A stretch of DNA of 64,000 nt, taken from positions 62,001 to 126,000 of the forward strand of contig NZ_JAJTTE010000003.1 of NCBI RefSeq assembly GCF_021343995.1. Direction: 5' to 3'. The DNA comes from Pseudonocardia terrae (lineage in GTDB: Bacteria; Actinomycetota; Actinomycetes; Mycobacteriales; Pseudonocardiaceae). The notes beneath the pieces are model-generated. The model saw nothing but the letters and a program-made list of their open reading frames with translations, did not search any database and had not been told where the DNA came from. A program made the position numbers and the translations under genes. Of the stretch, positions 43,963-52,313 are shown in pieces (position 1 is the first letter of the stretch; each line of letters opens with the position of its first letter).

Positions 43963-44102
43963 CGCGACCGCACGCAGCGGGACTGGCCGGTCACTGCGGG
44001 TGAAACGGCTGCTCAGGACCACGTTCGGGCTGATGTGACGGTTAACGCAGCCTGAGATCGGCTCGACAGAGTGAGGACCGACCCGCCGCCGGATGGACCG
44101 CC

Positions 44103-44429
44103 ATGAGCCTGCAGCCGCGCCGGACCCTGCCCGACGACAGCCTGTCCGTCCGCGGTGCCGTGCAGCGCCCCGCGGAGCGGGCCCTCCGGCTGGCACCCCG
44201 CACCCGCGGGCCGCGGACCTGGGCCGAGTCAGCCGCCCGGCATCGCAGCCGGATCCGCCGGGCCCGGTTCGGCCGGCTGCTGCTCGCACTGGTCGTCCTC
44301 GCCGTGCTGACCGGGGCGGCCGTGATCTGGCAGCTCGCCGACGGGCGGCCCCAGCAGCTGCTCCGGGACGGGTGGGCGCTGCTCGAGCCGCGCGTCGACG
44401 ACGTGGTCCGGCTGATCCGCCGGGAGTAG
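44103..44429 (+). CDS. Small single-pass membrane protein, unassigned
   Basis: 108 residues, ATG at 44103. A basic, Arg/Pro-rich N-terminus (about 58 residues), one membrane helix RLLLALVVLAVLTGAAVIW (59-77) and a short C-terminal tail. No family recognised. Its stop is one base away from the stop of the GH16 gene on the other strand. Coding is supported by the sharp hydrophobic segment and by third-position GC; the upstream 44000-44100 contains no other gene. Confidence 0.5.
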   Translation: MSLQPRRTLPDDSLSVRGAVQRPAERALRLAPRTRGPRTWAESAARHRSRIRRARFGRLLLALVVLAVLTGAAVIWQLADGRPQQLLRDGWALLEPRVDDVVRLIRRE

Positions 44430-44430
44430 C

Positions 44431-45861
44431 TCACGAGTAGATGCGCAGCCAGTCGACCTGCATCTCGGTCGGGCGCGGGGAGCCGCCGTCCGGGAAGTAG
44501 TCGAGCTGGATGGTGGGGTGCATCGTGCCCGGCGGAAGGGTGGCCCGGTCGGTGCTGGAGAACCACTGCTGCCCGTCGAGGTAGCCGGTGATCCCGTTGG
44601 GCGTCCACTCCACGGCGTAGTTGTGCCACTGGGTGATGTCGATCTTCCGGTTCGCGGACTTCTGGTTGTTGTCCGCGCCGTAGTGCAGGAAGAACGACAC
44701 CCCGTTCGAGGCGCTGTCCGTCTCGGCGAAGTCGATCTCGCCGCCGCGCGGCCACTCGATGTCGCTCGGCCAGAGGATCAGCACGGGGTGGTACTGCGAG
44801 TCGCCCGCCGGGAACTTGGCGCGCATCTCGTACCGGCCGTACTGGCGGCTGTCGTTGAACGCCATCCCGCCGGTGTTGCCGTTCGAGTCGCCGCGGATCG
44901 TGAGGATCCCGCCCGAGGTGGAGACGGCGTCGGGGGTGCGCCGGCCGTTGCCGCCGTGACCCGCGCCGTCGTACAGACCCCACTTGTCGAGGCCACCCGA
45001 GAACTCGTCGCCGCCGATCGACGTCCAGCCCAGCCGGCCGGCGGCCGTGCTGCCGTCGCCCGTGGCGACCGGACCTCGCGCCCGGGCCGGGCCGGTCCCA
45101 GGGTTCGCCGGGTTCGCCGCCGGTGGCCGCGTGGTCGTGGTGGCGTGCCGGCGCGCCGAGTCCACCGCCTGGCTCAGCGCGCCGGGGGCCGGGACGGCCG
45201 CGACGCCGGTCGAGGGTGCGTCCGGTGTGCCCTGCGCCGTGTCCGACGAGGTCAGCGACGTGGCCAGGTCGGGGCCGTCGTCGGAGACGGGGCGCAGCAG
45301 CCAGGCGACCGCGGCCGCGACGAGGACCGCGGCCAGGCCCACGGTGAGCGGGGCCCAGCGGCGCAGGGCCGAGCGCGGGGCGCGGCGGCGGCCGCGGCGG
45401 GGTTCGGGGGCCTCCCGCTCGATGTGGGTGCCGTCCGCGGAGTCGTCCGGGCCAGGGCTGTCCGGGCCGGTGGTGTCCGGTCCGTCGGGCACGCTCGGGG
45501 GCGGGCCCGCGATGATGTCGGCCGCCGTGACCACCGGCATCCCGGTGATCGGGCTGATCGGTGGTGGCCCTGCCCCCTCGGGATCGACCCGGGCCGCGGA
45601 GAGCGACGACGTGTGCGTCAGCAGCGCGGGCTCGCGCTGCGACTCGTCCGGTCCGGAGTCGAAGGCGGGGCTGAAGTCGGTGTCGGAGTCGTGGCCGTCG
45701 GCGGAGCCCGGCGCGGGGATCGTGGCCGTGGCGCCGGCGGCGTGCCGCCGGTGCGCCGAGCGGCCCGACCGGCCGGTGGGGGAGCCGTGCTCCGCGGAGA
45801 GTCGGGCGACCAGCTCGCGGGGGTCGAGCCGGTCCTCCGCGGCGGAGGGTTTCCGTCGCAT
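44431..45861 (-). CDS. Membrane-anchored GH16 beta-glucanase-like protein
   Basis: About 477 residues from ATG at 45861 (MRRKPSAAEDRLD); ATGs at 45867, 45873 and 45882 are in frame. Residues 1-165 are acidic, Ser/Pro/Asp-rich and probably cytosolic and disordered; one membrane helix WAPLTVGLAAVLVAAAVAWL near 175 follows a basic patch; a Pro/Thr linker leads to an outside GH16 domain. Catalytic GGEIDFAETDS carries E-x-D-x-x-E at 375-380 (nucleophile and acid/base), preceded by WPSDIEWPRG and followed by WHNYAVEWTPNGITGYLDG. GH16 enzymes cleave beta-1,3/1,4-glucans; the target here could be fungal or plant glucan. The cytosolic tail suggests regulation or localisation. Confidence 0.87.
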   Translation of the reverse strand: MRRKPSAAEDRLDPRELVARLSAEHGSPTGRSGRSAHRRHAAGATATIPAPGSADGHDSDTDFSPAFDSGPDESQREPALLTHTSSLSAARVDPEGAGPPPISPITGMPVVTAADIIAGPPPSVPDGPDTTGPDSPGPDDSADGTHIEREAPEPRRGRRRAPRSALRRWAPLTVGLAAVLVAAAVAWLLRPVSDDGPDLATSLTSSDTAQGTPDAPSTGVAAVPAPGALSQAVDSARRHATTTTRPPAANPANPGTGPARARGPVATGDGSTAAGRLGWTSIGGDEFSGGLDKWGLYDGAGHGGNGRRTPDAVSTSGGILTIRGDSNGNTGGMAFNDSRQYGRYEMRAKFPAGDSQYHPVLILWPSDIEWPRGGEIDFAETDSASNGVSFFLHYGADNNQKSANRKIDITQWHNYAVEWTPNGITGYLDGQQWFSSTDRATLPPGTMHPTIQLDYFPDGGSPRPTEMQVDWLRIYS

Positions 45862-46057
45862 GATCATGACCATATGGAGCAACGCCGTGACGACGGGGCG
45901 AAGCTGAGAGCCGAGGTTGCCTCAGCGCGCCGACAGGTCGTCGAGCGGCGCCGGAGCGCCCCGCTCTCCCCGGAATTCCCGGAGGTACTGCTCCGTTCGG
46001 AGCAGCACGACTCTCAGGGAGAGCCGCTCGTCGGACCGGTACACGCCGTTCGAACTG

Positions 46058-46091
46058 TTGACGGATTGTGATCGGAGGGCTTTCCCGTCAA
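46058..46091. promoter_or_regulatory. Inverted repeat upstream of the OmpR-type regulator
   Basis: TTGACGG at 46058-46064 and CCGTCAA at 46085-46091 are exact complements separated by 20 bp, 12 bp before the ATG of the response-regulator gene. The first arm also reads as a -35 box. Possible autoregulatory site; no more can be seen. Confidence 0.35.
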
Positions 46092-46102
46092 GCTTGTCCG
46101 CG

Positions 46103-46834
46103 ATGCTCCCCGCTGCTCCCCCGGGGGGTGCGTCCGTCTTCGTGCCGTCTCAGGCGACGGCTCGAGCGTCCGTGCCCCCGTACGCCCCCGTCCTCGTGGC
46201 GCTGCCCCCGACCGCCGCGTCCGCGTCGGTGCTGCGCTCCCTCCGTGCGGAGGGGATGCGCGCCGATCTCGCCGGCGACGGCATCGCCGTCCTCGACACG
46301 ATCCGTGCCGCCCCGCCGGCCCTCCTGGTGCTCGACGTCGATCTCCCCGGACCCGAGCACGCCGCCGTCCTCGCGGCGGTCCACGCCGAGTCGCCGAGCG
46401 TGCCGGTGGTGGTGCTCACCCCGCGTGAGCGTCGCAACGCCGTGATCGCCCAGCTGCGCAGCGATCGGGACGACTACGTCCTGCGCCCCTTCTCCGTCGA
46501 CGAGCTGTCCGCGCGGATCCGGCTGCGGCTGCGGCTCACCGGTGCCGTCGGGCACACGCTGATCCGCCGCGGCGAGCTGGTGGTCGACACCGAGCTCGGC
46601 GAGGTGACGGTCGACGGCAGCCCGGTGTCGCTGTCGCCCACCGAGTTCTCGCTGCTCACGGCCCTGCTCACCGAGCCGGGAGCGACGGTCTCGCACGAGG
46701 AGCTGGCCAACCAGGTGTGGCGCGAACCGGCCTCGCCCAACCTCGTCCAGGTCTACATCTCCTACCTGCGGCGCAAGATCGGCCCGGAGCGGATCCGCAC
46801 GGTCCGCGGGGCCGGGTACGTGCTCGAGGGCTGA
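46103..46834 (+). CDS. OmpR-type response regulator with degenerate receiver
   Basis: 243 residues from ATG at 46103. Receiver domain 28-145 keeps the phospho-acceptor Asp78 (LLVLDVDLPG) and Thr106 (VVVLTPRE). It has lost the metal-binding acidic pair at its N-terminus (LVALPPT instead of V-x-D-D/E-D), and the conserved Lys is Arg128 (YVLRPFS). The C-terminal winged helix is normal: GEVTVDGSPVSLSPTEFSLL and VQVYISYLRRKIG, ending RTVRGAGYVLEG. No histidine kinase gene is adjacent. It may work without phosphorylation, like other atypical OmpR regulators. Confidence 0.88.
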   Translation: MLPAAPPGGASVFVPSQATARASVPPYAPVLVALPPTAASASVLRSLRAEGMRADLAGDGIAVLDTIRAAPPALLVLDVDLPGPEHAAVLAAVHAESPSVPVVVLTPRERRNAVIAQLRSDRDDYVLRPFSVDELSARIRLRLRLTGAVGHTLIRRGELVVDTELGEVTVDGSPVSLSPTEFSLLTALLTEPGATVSHEELANQVWREPASPNLVQVYISYLRRKIGPERIRTVRGAGYVLEG

Positions 46835-46854
46835 GCCGGAGCGGCCCCGGACGT

Positions 46855-46896
46855 ACGACGGCGCCCGTCCCGGGTTCGCCGGGCGGGCGCCGTCGT
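46855..46896. terminator. Bidirectional hairpin terminator
   Basis: ACGACGGCGCCCG at 46855-46867 pairs with CGGGCGCCGTCGT at 46884-46896, a perfect 13-bp stem between the convergent response regulator and GlsB-like genes. The 16-base loop contains a further small hairpin. Confidence 0.75.
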
Positions 46897-46916
46897 GTGC
46901 CGAGCGACGGCTCGCG

Positions 46917-47189
46917 TTATGCGTGGGTGCGCGTGCGCCGACCGACGACGAGCCGGTAGATGCCGAGCAGCACCAGCGACCCGATCAGGGCGATCACCCA
47001 GGTGCGCAGGTCGAAGAAGCTGCCCGTGTCGACGCCGAACAGGGCGGAGCTGATCCACCCGCCCAGCAGGCCGCCCACGATCCCGATGATGCAGGTGACG
47101 ATGATGCCGCCCGGGTCCTTGCCCGGCATGATCAGCTTCGCGAGGGCGCCGACGATGAGCCCGACGATGATCCAACCGATGACACCCAT
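46917..47189 (-). CDS. GlsB/YeaQ/YmgE family stress membrane protein
   Basis: 90 residues, three hydrophobic segments: MGVIGWIIVGLIVGALAKLI, IIVTCIIGIVGGLLGGWISS and TWVIALIGSLVLLGIYRLVV, with MPGKDPGG in the first loop, the conserved feature of the transglycosylase-associated (GlsB) family. Members are general-stress membrane proteins of unknown mechanism. Strong ribosome site AGGAGGAAGC just before ATG at 47189. A stress-sigma-like promoter lies upstream at 47250-47275. Confidence 0.88.
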   Translation of the reverse strand: MGVIGWIIVGLIVGALAKLIMPGKDPGGIIVTCIIGIVGGLLGGWISSALFGVDTGSFFDLRTWVIALIGSLVLLGIYRLVVGRRTRTHA

Positions 47190-47249
47190 TGCTTCCTCCT
47201 GCGATCGCGCCGGGTTCTCCGGAGCGTGTCCGATGTGGTCGAGGAACGG

Positions 47250-47275
47250 GTGCCCGATGATCGGGAGCCGTAAAC
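47250..47275 (-). promoter_or_regulatory. Putative SigF/SigB-type promoter of the GlsB-like gene
   Basis: Read on the minus strand, GTTT (47275-47272), a 16-bp spacer and GGGCAC (47255-47250) fit the GTTT-N15-17-GGGTAT pattern of actinobacterial stress sigma factors with two mismatches in the -10. It is 61 bp from the start codon. The remaining 47190-47493 gap between the two divergent GlsB-like genes shows no gene. Confidence 0.45.
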
Positions 47276-47493
47276 GGACGGTGACGATATTCGTCCCGTT
47301 CGGGCCTTCCGACAGGTCTGCTGGGCCCACCGTGGTCATCCGTCCGGGTGTACTTCCTGCCCTGCGACGGAACGAGAGATAACGCTTCGGTCCCGACCGT
47401 CCTTCCGGGAGGCCGCGGCCCCCGCGCTGTGCTAGGCAGACGCCCGGGGGGCGACCGCGGGGGTGGCCCTGCACTCAGAGTCGGGAGAGCGAT

Positions 47494-47769
47494 ATGACCA
47501 TCACCGGCATCATCAGCGCGATCATCATCGGCCTCATCATCGGCGCGGTTGCCCGGTTGCTCGTACCGGGCAAGCAGAACATCCCGATCTGGCTGACTCT
47601 TGTCATCGGCCTGGTCGGCGCGTTCGTCGGCTCGGCGATCGCGCGGGCCTTCCACGTCGTGAACACCTCGGGGATCGACTGGATCGAGATCATCCTGCAG
47701 ATCGTGGTGGCAGTGATCCTTGTCGTGATCGTCTCGGGCCTGTGGGCGAGGCGCGGCGCACGGCACTGA
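47494..47769 (+). CDS. Second GlsB/YeaQ-like small membrane protein
   Basis: 91 residues with three hydrophobic segments: GIISAIIIGLIIGAVARLLV, LTLVIGLVGAFVGSAIARAF and IILQIVVAVILVVIVSGLWA. VPGKQNIPIW in the first loop corresponds to the PGKDPGG of the divergent neighbour, so the two are distant paralogues. ATG at 47494 preceded by GGGAGAG. Likely envelope stress function by family. Confidence 0.82.
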   Translation: MTITGIISAIIIGLIIGAVARLLVPGKQNIPIWLTLVIGLVGAFVGSAIARAFHVVNTSGIDWIEIILQIVVAVILVVIVSGLWARRGARH

Positions 47770-47804
47770 CTACTGGCGCACCACTCCCACCGCACGCACG
47801 CCCG

Positions 47805-47832
47805 ACGGGCCCGCCCTACGGGGCGGGCCCGT
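47805..47832. terminator. Hairpin terminator with TACG tetraloop
   Basis: ACGGGCCCGCCC (47805-47816), loop TACG, GGGCGGGCCCGT (47821-47832): a perfect 12-bp stem closed by C(UACG)G, an extra-stable UNCG-type tetraloop in RNA. It separates the convergent GlsB-like and DUF4870 genes and can serve both. Confidence 0.8.
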
Positions 47833-47854
47833 TGCGTGTGCTTAGGGACTCAGC

Positions 47855-48250
47855 TCAGTGGACGAGGCGCAGCGTGAGCGGGTAGCGGAAGTCCGTGCCC
47901 TGCGAGGCCCGGACCGTCCCCATCACCACGCAGGCGACGTAGAACACCCCGTAGAGCGGCAGCAGGATCAACCCGATACCCACGAAGATCAGCATGCCGA
48001 ACACGACCGTCCACACCAGGGCGTTGATCTGGAAGTTCAGCGACTCGACCGAGTGTCGGCGCACGTAGGCCGAGTCGCCGCCCTTCACCAGCAGCACGAT
48101 CAGCGGCGCGAACAGGCCGAGTGCGAACCAGGCGGACACGAAGCTGAGCACGTGCGCGGCCATGGCCCAGTTGCGCTCGTCGTCGCGCGGCACGAGAGGG
48201 GCGCCGCCGGGGTGGTCGCCGGGGTACTCGTACGGCGAGTTGCTGCTCAT
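47855..48250 (-). CDS. DUF4870 membrane protein
   Basis: 131 residues from ATG at 48250. A Pro/Asp-rich N-terminus with RDDERNWAMAAHVLSFVSAW, then hydrophobic segments FALGLFAPLIVLLVKGG, and VRRHSVESLNFQINALVWTVVFGMLIFVG, the diagnostic H-x-x-E-x-x-N-F-Q of DUF4870, followed by a last pair. Probably three to four helices. Related to Tic20-like small membrane proteins; no function established. Confidence 0.88.
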   Translation of the reverse strand: MSSNSPYEYPGDHPGGAPLVPRDDERNWAMAAHVLSFVSAWFALGLFAPLIVLLVKGGDSAYVRRHSVESLNFQINALVWTVVFGMLIFVGIGLILLPLYGVFYVACVVMGTVRASQGTDFRYPLTLRLVH

Positions 48251-48322
48251 ACCGGCAGTGAACACCCGCACCGCGGCTCCGACATCGGGGAAATGCCCGG
48301 AGATACCGGGTCGAAGGACCCC

Positions 48323-48358
48323 GGGGTCCGGAGAAGGCTCGGGGTCCGGAGAAGGCTC
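48323..48358. repeat. 18-bp direct repeat between DUF4870 and aminotransferase
   Basis: GGGGTCCGGAGAAGGCTC occurs at 48323-48340 and again directly at 48341-48358, just after the aminotransferase stop codon (minus strand). Simple tandem duplication. Confidence 0.6.
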
Positions 48359-48361
48359 GGG

Positions 48362-49411
48362 TCAGGAGAACGTGCGGGCGGCCTCGAGGAACCGGTCGTC
48401 CTCCTCCGGCGTGGTGACGGTGACCCGCACCCCGTCCGGGTGGAACGGCCTGACCACCACCTTGTGGTCCAGGCAGTGCGCCGCGAAGTCCGCGGTCCGC
48501 TCGCCGAGCGAGAGCCACACGAAGTTCGACTGGGTGTGCGGCACCGTGAAGCCGGCCGCGAGCAACGCCTCGCGCACCCGGACCCGTTCGCCCACGGCTT
48601 CCTTGCACGCCGCCAGCAGCTCGGTCGCGTGGTCCAGGGCCGCGATCGCCCCCGCCTGGGCCACGGTGCTGATGCTGAAGGGCGCGCAGACCTTCTTCAG
48701 CGCCGTCGCGATCTCCGGCGCGGTGACGGCGTAGCCGACCCGCAGGCCCGCCAGCCGGTAGGCCTTGGAGAAGGTCCGCAGCACCACCAGGTTCGGGTAG
48801 CGGTCGATCAGGGGCAGCCCGTCCACGGCCTCGGGGTCCGTGACGTACTCGTGGTAGGCCTCGTCGAGGGCCACGACGACGTCGGGACCCACCGCGTCCA
48901 TGAACCGCTCGAACTCCTCCCGGTGCACCACGGTGCCGGTGGGGTTGTTCGGGCTGCAGACGAACACGAGCCGGGTGCGCGGGGTGACGGCCGCGGCCAT
49001 GGCCTCGAGGTCGTGCCGGAAGTCGCCGTCGAGCGGCACGGTGACGGCGCGGGCGTTCCCGATCTGGGTCACGATCGGGTAGGCCTCGAAGGACCGCCAC
49101 GCGTAGAGGACCTCGTCCGTGGTCTCCCGGCAGGTGATCTGCACGAGCTGCTGGCAGAGGCTGACCGAGCCGCAGCCCACCGCGATCCGGTCCGGCGTGA
49201 CGTCGAGCTCCGAGGCGAGCCGCTCGCTCAGCGCGACGACGGCCAGGTCGGGGTACCGGTTGCCCGCGGCCGCGGCCTCGGCGATCGCCGCCAGCACCGG
49301 TGCGGTCGGGGGGAGCGCGACCTCGTTGCTCGCCAGCTTGATCGCCCCGGGGATCGCCCGGCCAGGAACGTAGGCGGGCAGTGTGTCCAGGTCGGGGCGG
49401 ATCGGCGTCAT
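48362..49411 (-). CDS. pat: Histidinol-phosphate / aromatic aminotransferase
   Basis: 349-residue fold type I PLP aminotransferase of the HisC family. Start MTPIRPDLDTLPAYVPGRAI matches the Pat/HisC2 branch (Rv3772-like). Substrate-binding LASNEVALPP, FVCSPNNPTGTVV, DEAYHEY and the PLP lysine in LRTFSKAYRLAGLRVGYA are all present; NFVWLSLG and RPFHPDGVRVTV complete the site. No other his genes adjoin it, so it more likely makes phenylalanine or tyrosine from their keto acids, although a HisC role is possible. ATG at 49411. Confidence 0.88.
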   Translation of the reverse strand: MTPIRPDLDTLPAYVPGRAIPGAIKLASNEVALPPTAPVLAAIAEAAAAGNRYPDLAVVALSERLASELDVTPDRIAVGCGSVSLCQQLVQITCRETTDEVLYAWRSFEAYPIVTQIGNARAVTVPLDGDFRHDLEAMAAAVTPRTRLVFVCSPNNPTGTVVHREEFERFMDAVGPDVVVALDEAYHEYVTDPEAVDGLPLIDRYPNLVVLRTFSKAYRLAGLRVGYAVTAPEIATALKKVCAPFSISTVAQAGAIAALDHATELLAACKEAVGERVRVREALLAAGFTVPHTQSNFVWLSLGERTADFAAHCLDHKVVVRPFHPDGVRVTVTTPEEDDRFLEAARTFS

Positions 49412-49471
49412 GTGCGTCACGGTAACCCGCCCCGTCCCCGGCGTGCGCCGCAGTCGTGGAAGGCTGTCCAC

Positions 49472-50158
49472 ATGAGCGAGATCCGCACCGAGGCGGTGCC
49501 CCTGGTCGACGGCTCCGACCTGCGCCTCACGGTCGCGGAACCCGAGGGCCCGGCCCGCGGCGGCATCGTCGTCCTGCACGAGGCGCGCGGGGTGACCGAC
49601 ACCGTGCGCCGGCTGGTCGAGGGGATCGCCGGCGACGGCTGGCTGGTCGTCGCGCCCCACCTCTACCACCGCGACGGGGCCGACGAGCTCGACGGCGCCG
49701 AGGACCAGGTGGCCGACCACGTCGCCCGGCTCGACGGCGAGCAGGTGATGGCGGACACCGACACCGCCTTCGGCTGGCTCGCCGACCACGACGTCCCACC
49801 GGACCGCATGGGTGTCATCGGCTTCGACCTCGGCGGCAGCGTCGCGCTGCTGGTGGCGGCGCGGCGCAGGCTGGGCGCCGCGGTCACCGTGGGGGGCGGC
49901 GGGATCGACGAGCCGGTGGGCCCGCTGCCCGCGCTGGTGGCCGCCGCGCCCGGCCTGACCTGCCCCTGGCTGGGCATCTACGGCGACCGGGACGACAAGG
50001 CCGAGCTGGACCGGCTGCTCGACGCCGCGCGCGAGTCCGAGGTCGCCGCCGACCTCGTCACCTACCCGGGCTCCGGCCACCGTTTCGACGACGACCCCGC
50101 CACGGCCGCCGACGCCTGGCAGCGCATGCTCAACTGGTTCGACTCGCACCTGCGCTGA
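49472..50158 (+). CDS. Dienelactone hydrolase family protein with Asp at the nucleophile
   Basis: 228-residue alpha/beta hydrolase of the dienelactone hydrolase family: GIVVLHEARGVTD with Glu37, VVAPHLYHRDGA, GYGDRDDKAEL-like acid at 172-175 (read as GIYGDRDD), and His203 in PGSGHRF. The nucleophile elbow reads IGFDLGGS, with Asp119 where DLH has Cys (GFCLGG). This would give an Asp-Asp-His set, as in haloalkane dehalogenases and epoxide hydrolases, or a non-catalytic protein. ATG at 49472. Divergent from the aminotransferase (60 bp) and followed by acetoacetyl-CoA synthetase 65 bp downstream. Confidence 0.85.
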   Translation: MSEIRTEAVPLVDGSDLRLTVAEPEGPARGGIVVLHEARGVTDTVRRLVEGIAGDGWLVVAPHLYHRDGADELDGAEDQVADHVARLDGEQVMADTDTAFGWLADHDVPPDRMGVIGFDLGGSVALLVAARRRLGAAVTVGGGGIDEPVGPLPALVAAAPGLTCPWLGIYGDRDDKAELDRLLDAARESEVAADLVTYPGSGHRFDDDPATAADAWQRMLNWFDSHLR

Positions 50159-50223
50159 ACCCCGCACGCCGCCCTGGTCACACGGGGGTGGCCCGCTCCC
50201 ACGGCGTCGGCGACGATGACGCC

Positions 50224-52224
50224 ATGACTCTCGACGCCGACGTCCCCGAGGTCCTCTGGTCCCCGTCACCGGAGCAGGCCGGTCGCACCGCGATCGCGGA
50301 GTTCGCCCGATGGGTGCAGGAGCACAAGGGCGTCGAGCTGGGGTCGGACACCGACTACGCGGAGCTGCACGCCTGGTCGGTGCGCGACCTGGAGGGGTTC
50401 TGGGCCGCGGCGGCGGAGTTCCTCGGAGTGATCTTCCGGGACGAGCCGACGGCGGTGCTGGGCTCGCGGGAGATGCCCGGCGCGGAGTGGTTCCCGGGCG
50501 CCACGCTGAACTACGCCGAGCACGCGCTCACCCCGGGCCCCGGGCGTGAGGACGCCGACACCGCGGTGGTGTTCGCCCGCGAGGACGGGCTGGAGCGCAC
50601 CGTCACCCACGCCGAGCTGCGCGACCAGGTCGCCCGTGCCCGCGCCGGGCTGGTCGCCGCGGGCGTCGCCGAGGGGGACCGGGTGGTGGCGCTGGCCCCG
50701 AACTCGGTCGAGACCCTGGTCACGTTCCTCGCGGCGGCCTCACTGGGAGCCGTGTGGTCCTCGTGCTCGCCGGACTTCGGCGCGCGGGCGGTGCACGACC
50801 GCTTCGCCCAGATCGAGCCGGTCGTTCTGCTGGCCGTCGACGGCTACCGCTACAACGGCAAGGCCTTCGACATCCGCAACACCGTCGCTGCGCTGCAGGA
50901 GCAGCTGCCGACCGTGCGGCGGACCGTGCTGGTGCCCTACCTCGACCCGGAGGCGACGCTGGAGGGCACCACGCCCTGGGCGGAGTTCACCGCCGAGGCG
51001 GGGCCGCTGGAGTTCGAGGCGGTGCCCTTCGACCACCCGCTGTGGGTGCTCTACTCGTCGGGCACCACGGGCCTGCCCAAGGGCATCGTGCACAGCCACG
51101 GCGGGATCGTGCTCGAGCACCTCAAGGCCATGCGCTTGCAGAACGACCTGGGGCCGGGGGAGACCTTCTTCTGGTTCACCACCACCGGCTGGATGATGTG
51201 GAACTTCCTGGTCGGCGGGCTTCTCGTCGGATCGACGATCCTGCTGTTCGACGGCAACCCCGGATTCCCCGACCTCGGCGCCCTCTGGGCGCTGGCCGAG
51301 AAGCACGGCGTCACGGTGTTCGGGGTGTCGGCGCCCTTCGTGCAGTCCTGCCTGAAGAAGGGCCTGCGGCCGCGGGACTCCTACGACCTGTCCCGGATGC
51401 GGGCGCTCGGCTCCACCGGCTCCCCGCTGTCCGTGGAGGGCTTCCGCTGGATCGCCGAGGCCTGCGGCGAGCACATCCAGATCTGCTCGGTGTCCGGCGG
51501 TACGGACGTCTGCGCGGCGTTCGTGTGCTCGGCCCCGACCGTGCCGGTGTGGCTGGGCGAGCTGTCGGTCGCGGCGCTCGGGGCGGACGTGCACTCGTTC
51601 GACGAACGTGGCGAGGATCTCGTCAGTGCTGATCCGGTCGAGGTGGGCGAGCTCGTCATCACCCAGCCGATGCCGTCCATGCCGGTGAGGTTCTGGAACG
51701 ACCCGGACGGCAGCCGGCTGCGCGAGGCCTACTACGAGATGTACCCCGGAATCTGGCGGCACGGGGACTGGGTGCGGGCCACCCCGCGCGGCTCCTTCGT
51801 GATCTACGGCCGCTCGGACTCCACCCTCAACCGCGGCGGGGTCCGGATGGGCACCGCGGACTTCTACGCCGTCGTCGAGGGCTTCGAGGAGGTCGCCGAC
51901 TCCCTTGTGATCGACACCACCGCGTTGGGCGCGAGGGAGGAGGGCGCGCTGCTGTGCTTCCTCGTGCTGGCCCCGGGGGCGTCGCTGGAGGACGTCGAGC
52001 CGAGGCTGCGCAAGGCGCTGCGCAGCGAGCTCTCGCCCCGGCACGTGCCGGACCGGTTCGTGGTCGTCGACGCCGTGCCGCGCACCCTGAACGGCAAGAA
52101 GTGCGAGGTCCCGGTCAAGAAGATCCTCGCCGGCGTCAGCCCGGACAAGGCGGTGAGCAAGGGTGCGCTGCAGAACCCGGACGCCCTCGCCCCCTTCCTC
52201 GAGCTGGCCGACGCGCCCCGCTGA
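50224..52224 (+). CDS. Acetoacetyl-CoA synthetase
   Basis: 666-residue ANL-superfamily ligase (acetoacetate + ATP + CoA). P-loop LYSSGTTGLPKGIVHSHGG, then WFTTTGWMMWNFLVGGLL, GSTGSPLSVEGFRW, and SVSGGTDVCAAFV, the acetoacetyl-CoA synthetase variant of the adenylate motif. IYGRSDSTLNRGGVRMGTADFY and the catalytic Lys in TLNGKKCEVPVKKIL (C-terminal subdomain) follow. N-terminal ACAS-type extension includes WFPGATLNYAEH. Recovers acetoacetate for acetyl-CoA or polyester metabolism. ATG at 50224. Confidence 0.94.
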   Translation: MTLDADVPEVLWSPSPEQAGRTAIAEFARWVQEHKGVELGSDTDYAELHAWSVRDLEGFWAAAAEFLGVIFRDEPTAVLGSREMPGAEWFPGATLNYAEHALTPGPGREDADTAVVFAREDGLERTVTHAELRDQVARARAGLVAAGVAEGDRVVALAPNSVETLVTFLAAASLGAVWSSCSPDFGARAVHDRFAQIEPVVLLAVDGYRYNGKAFDIRNTVAALQEQLPTVRRTVLVPYLDPEATLEGTTPWAEFTAEAGPLEFEAVPFDHPLWVLYSSGTTGLPKGIVHSHGGIVLEHLKAMRLQNDLGPGETFFWFTTTGWMMWNFLVGGLLVGSTILLFDGNPGFPDLGALWALAEKHGVTVFGVSAPFVQSCLKKGLRPRDSYDLSRMRALGSTGSPLSVEGFRWIAEACGEHIQICSVSGGTDVCAAFVCSAPTVPVWLGELSVAALGADVHSFDERGEDLVSADPVEVGELVITQPMPSMPVRFWNDPDGSRLREAYYEMYPGIWRHGDWVRATPRGSFVIYGRSDSTLNRGGVRMGTADFYAVVEGFEEVADSLVIDTTALGAREEGALLCFLVLAPGASLEDVEPRLRKALRSELSPRHVPDRFVVVDAVPRTLNGKKCEVPVKKILAGVSPDKAVSKGALQNPDALAPFLELADAPR

Positions 52225-52313
52225 GGGCGTGCCGGAACGCGGACCCGGGGTGGGGTGCGAACCCCCTCCGGGCCGTGTGTACTCTTGGTCCCGCTGGAGG
52301 CCGAGAGGCCCCG

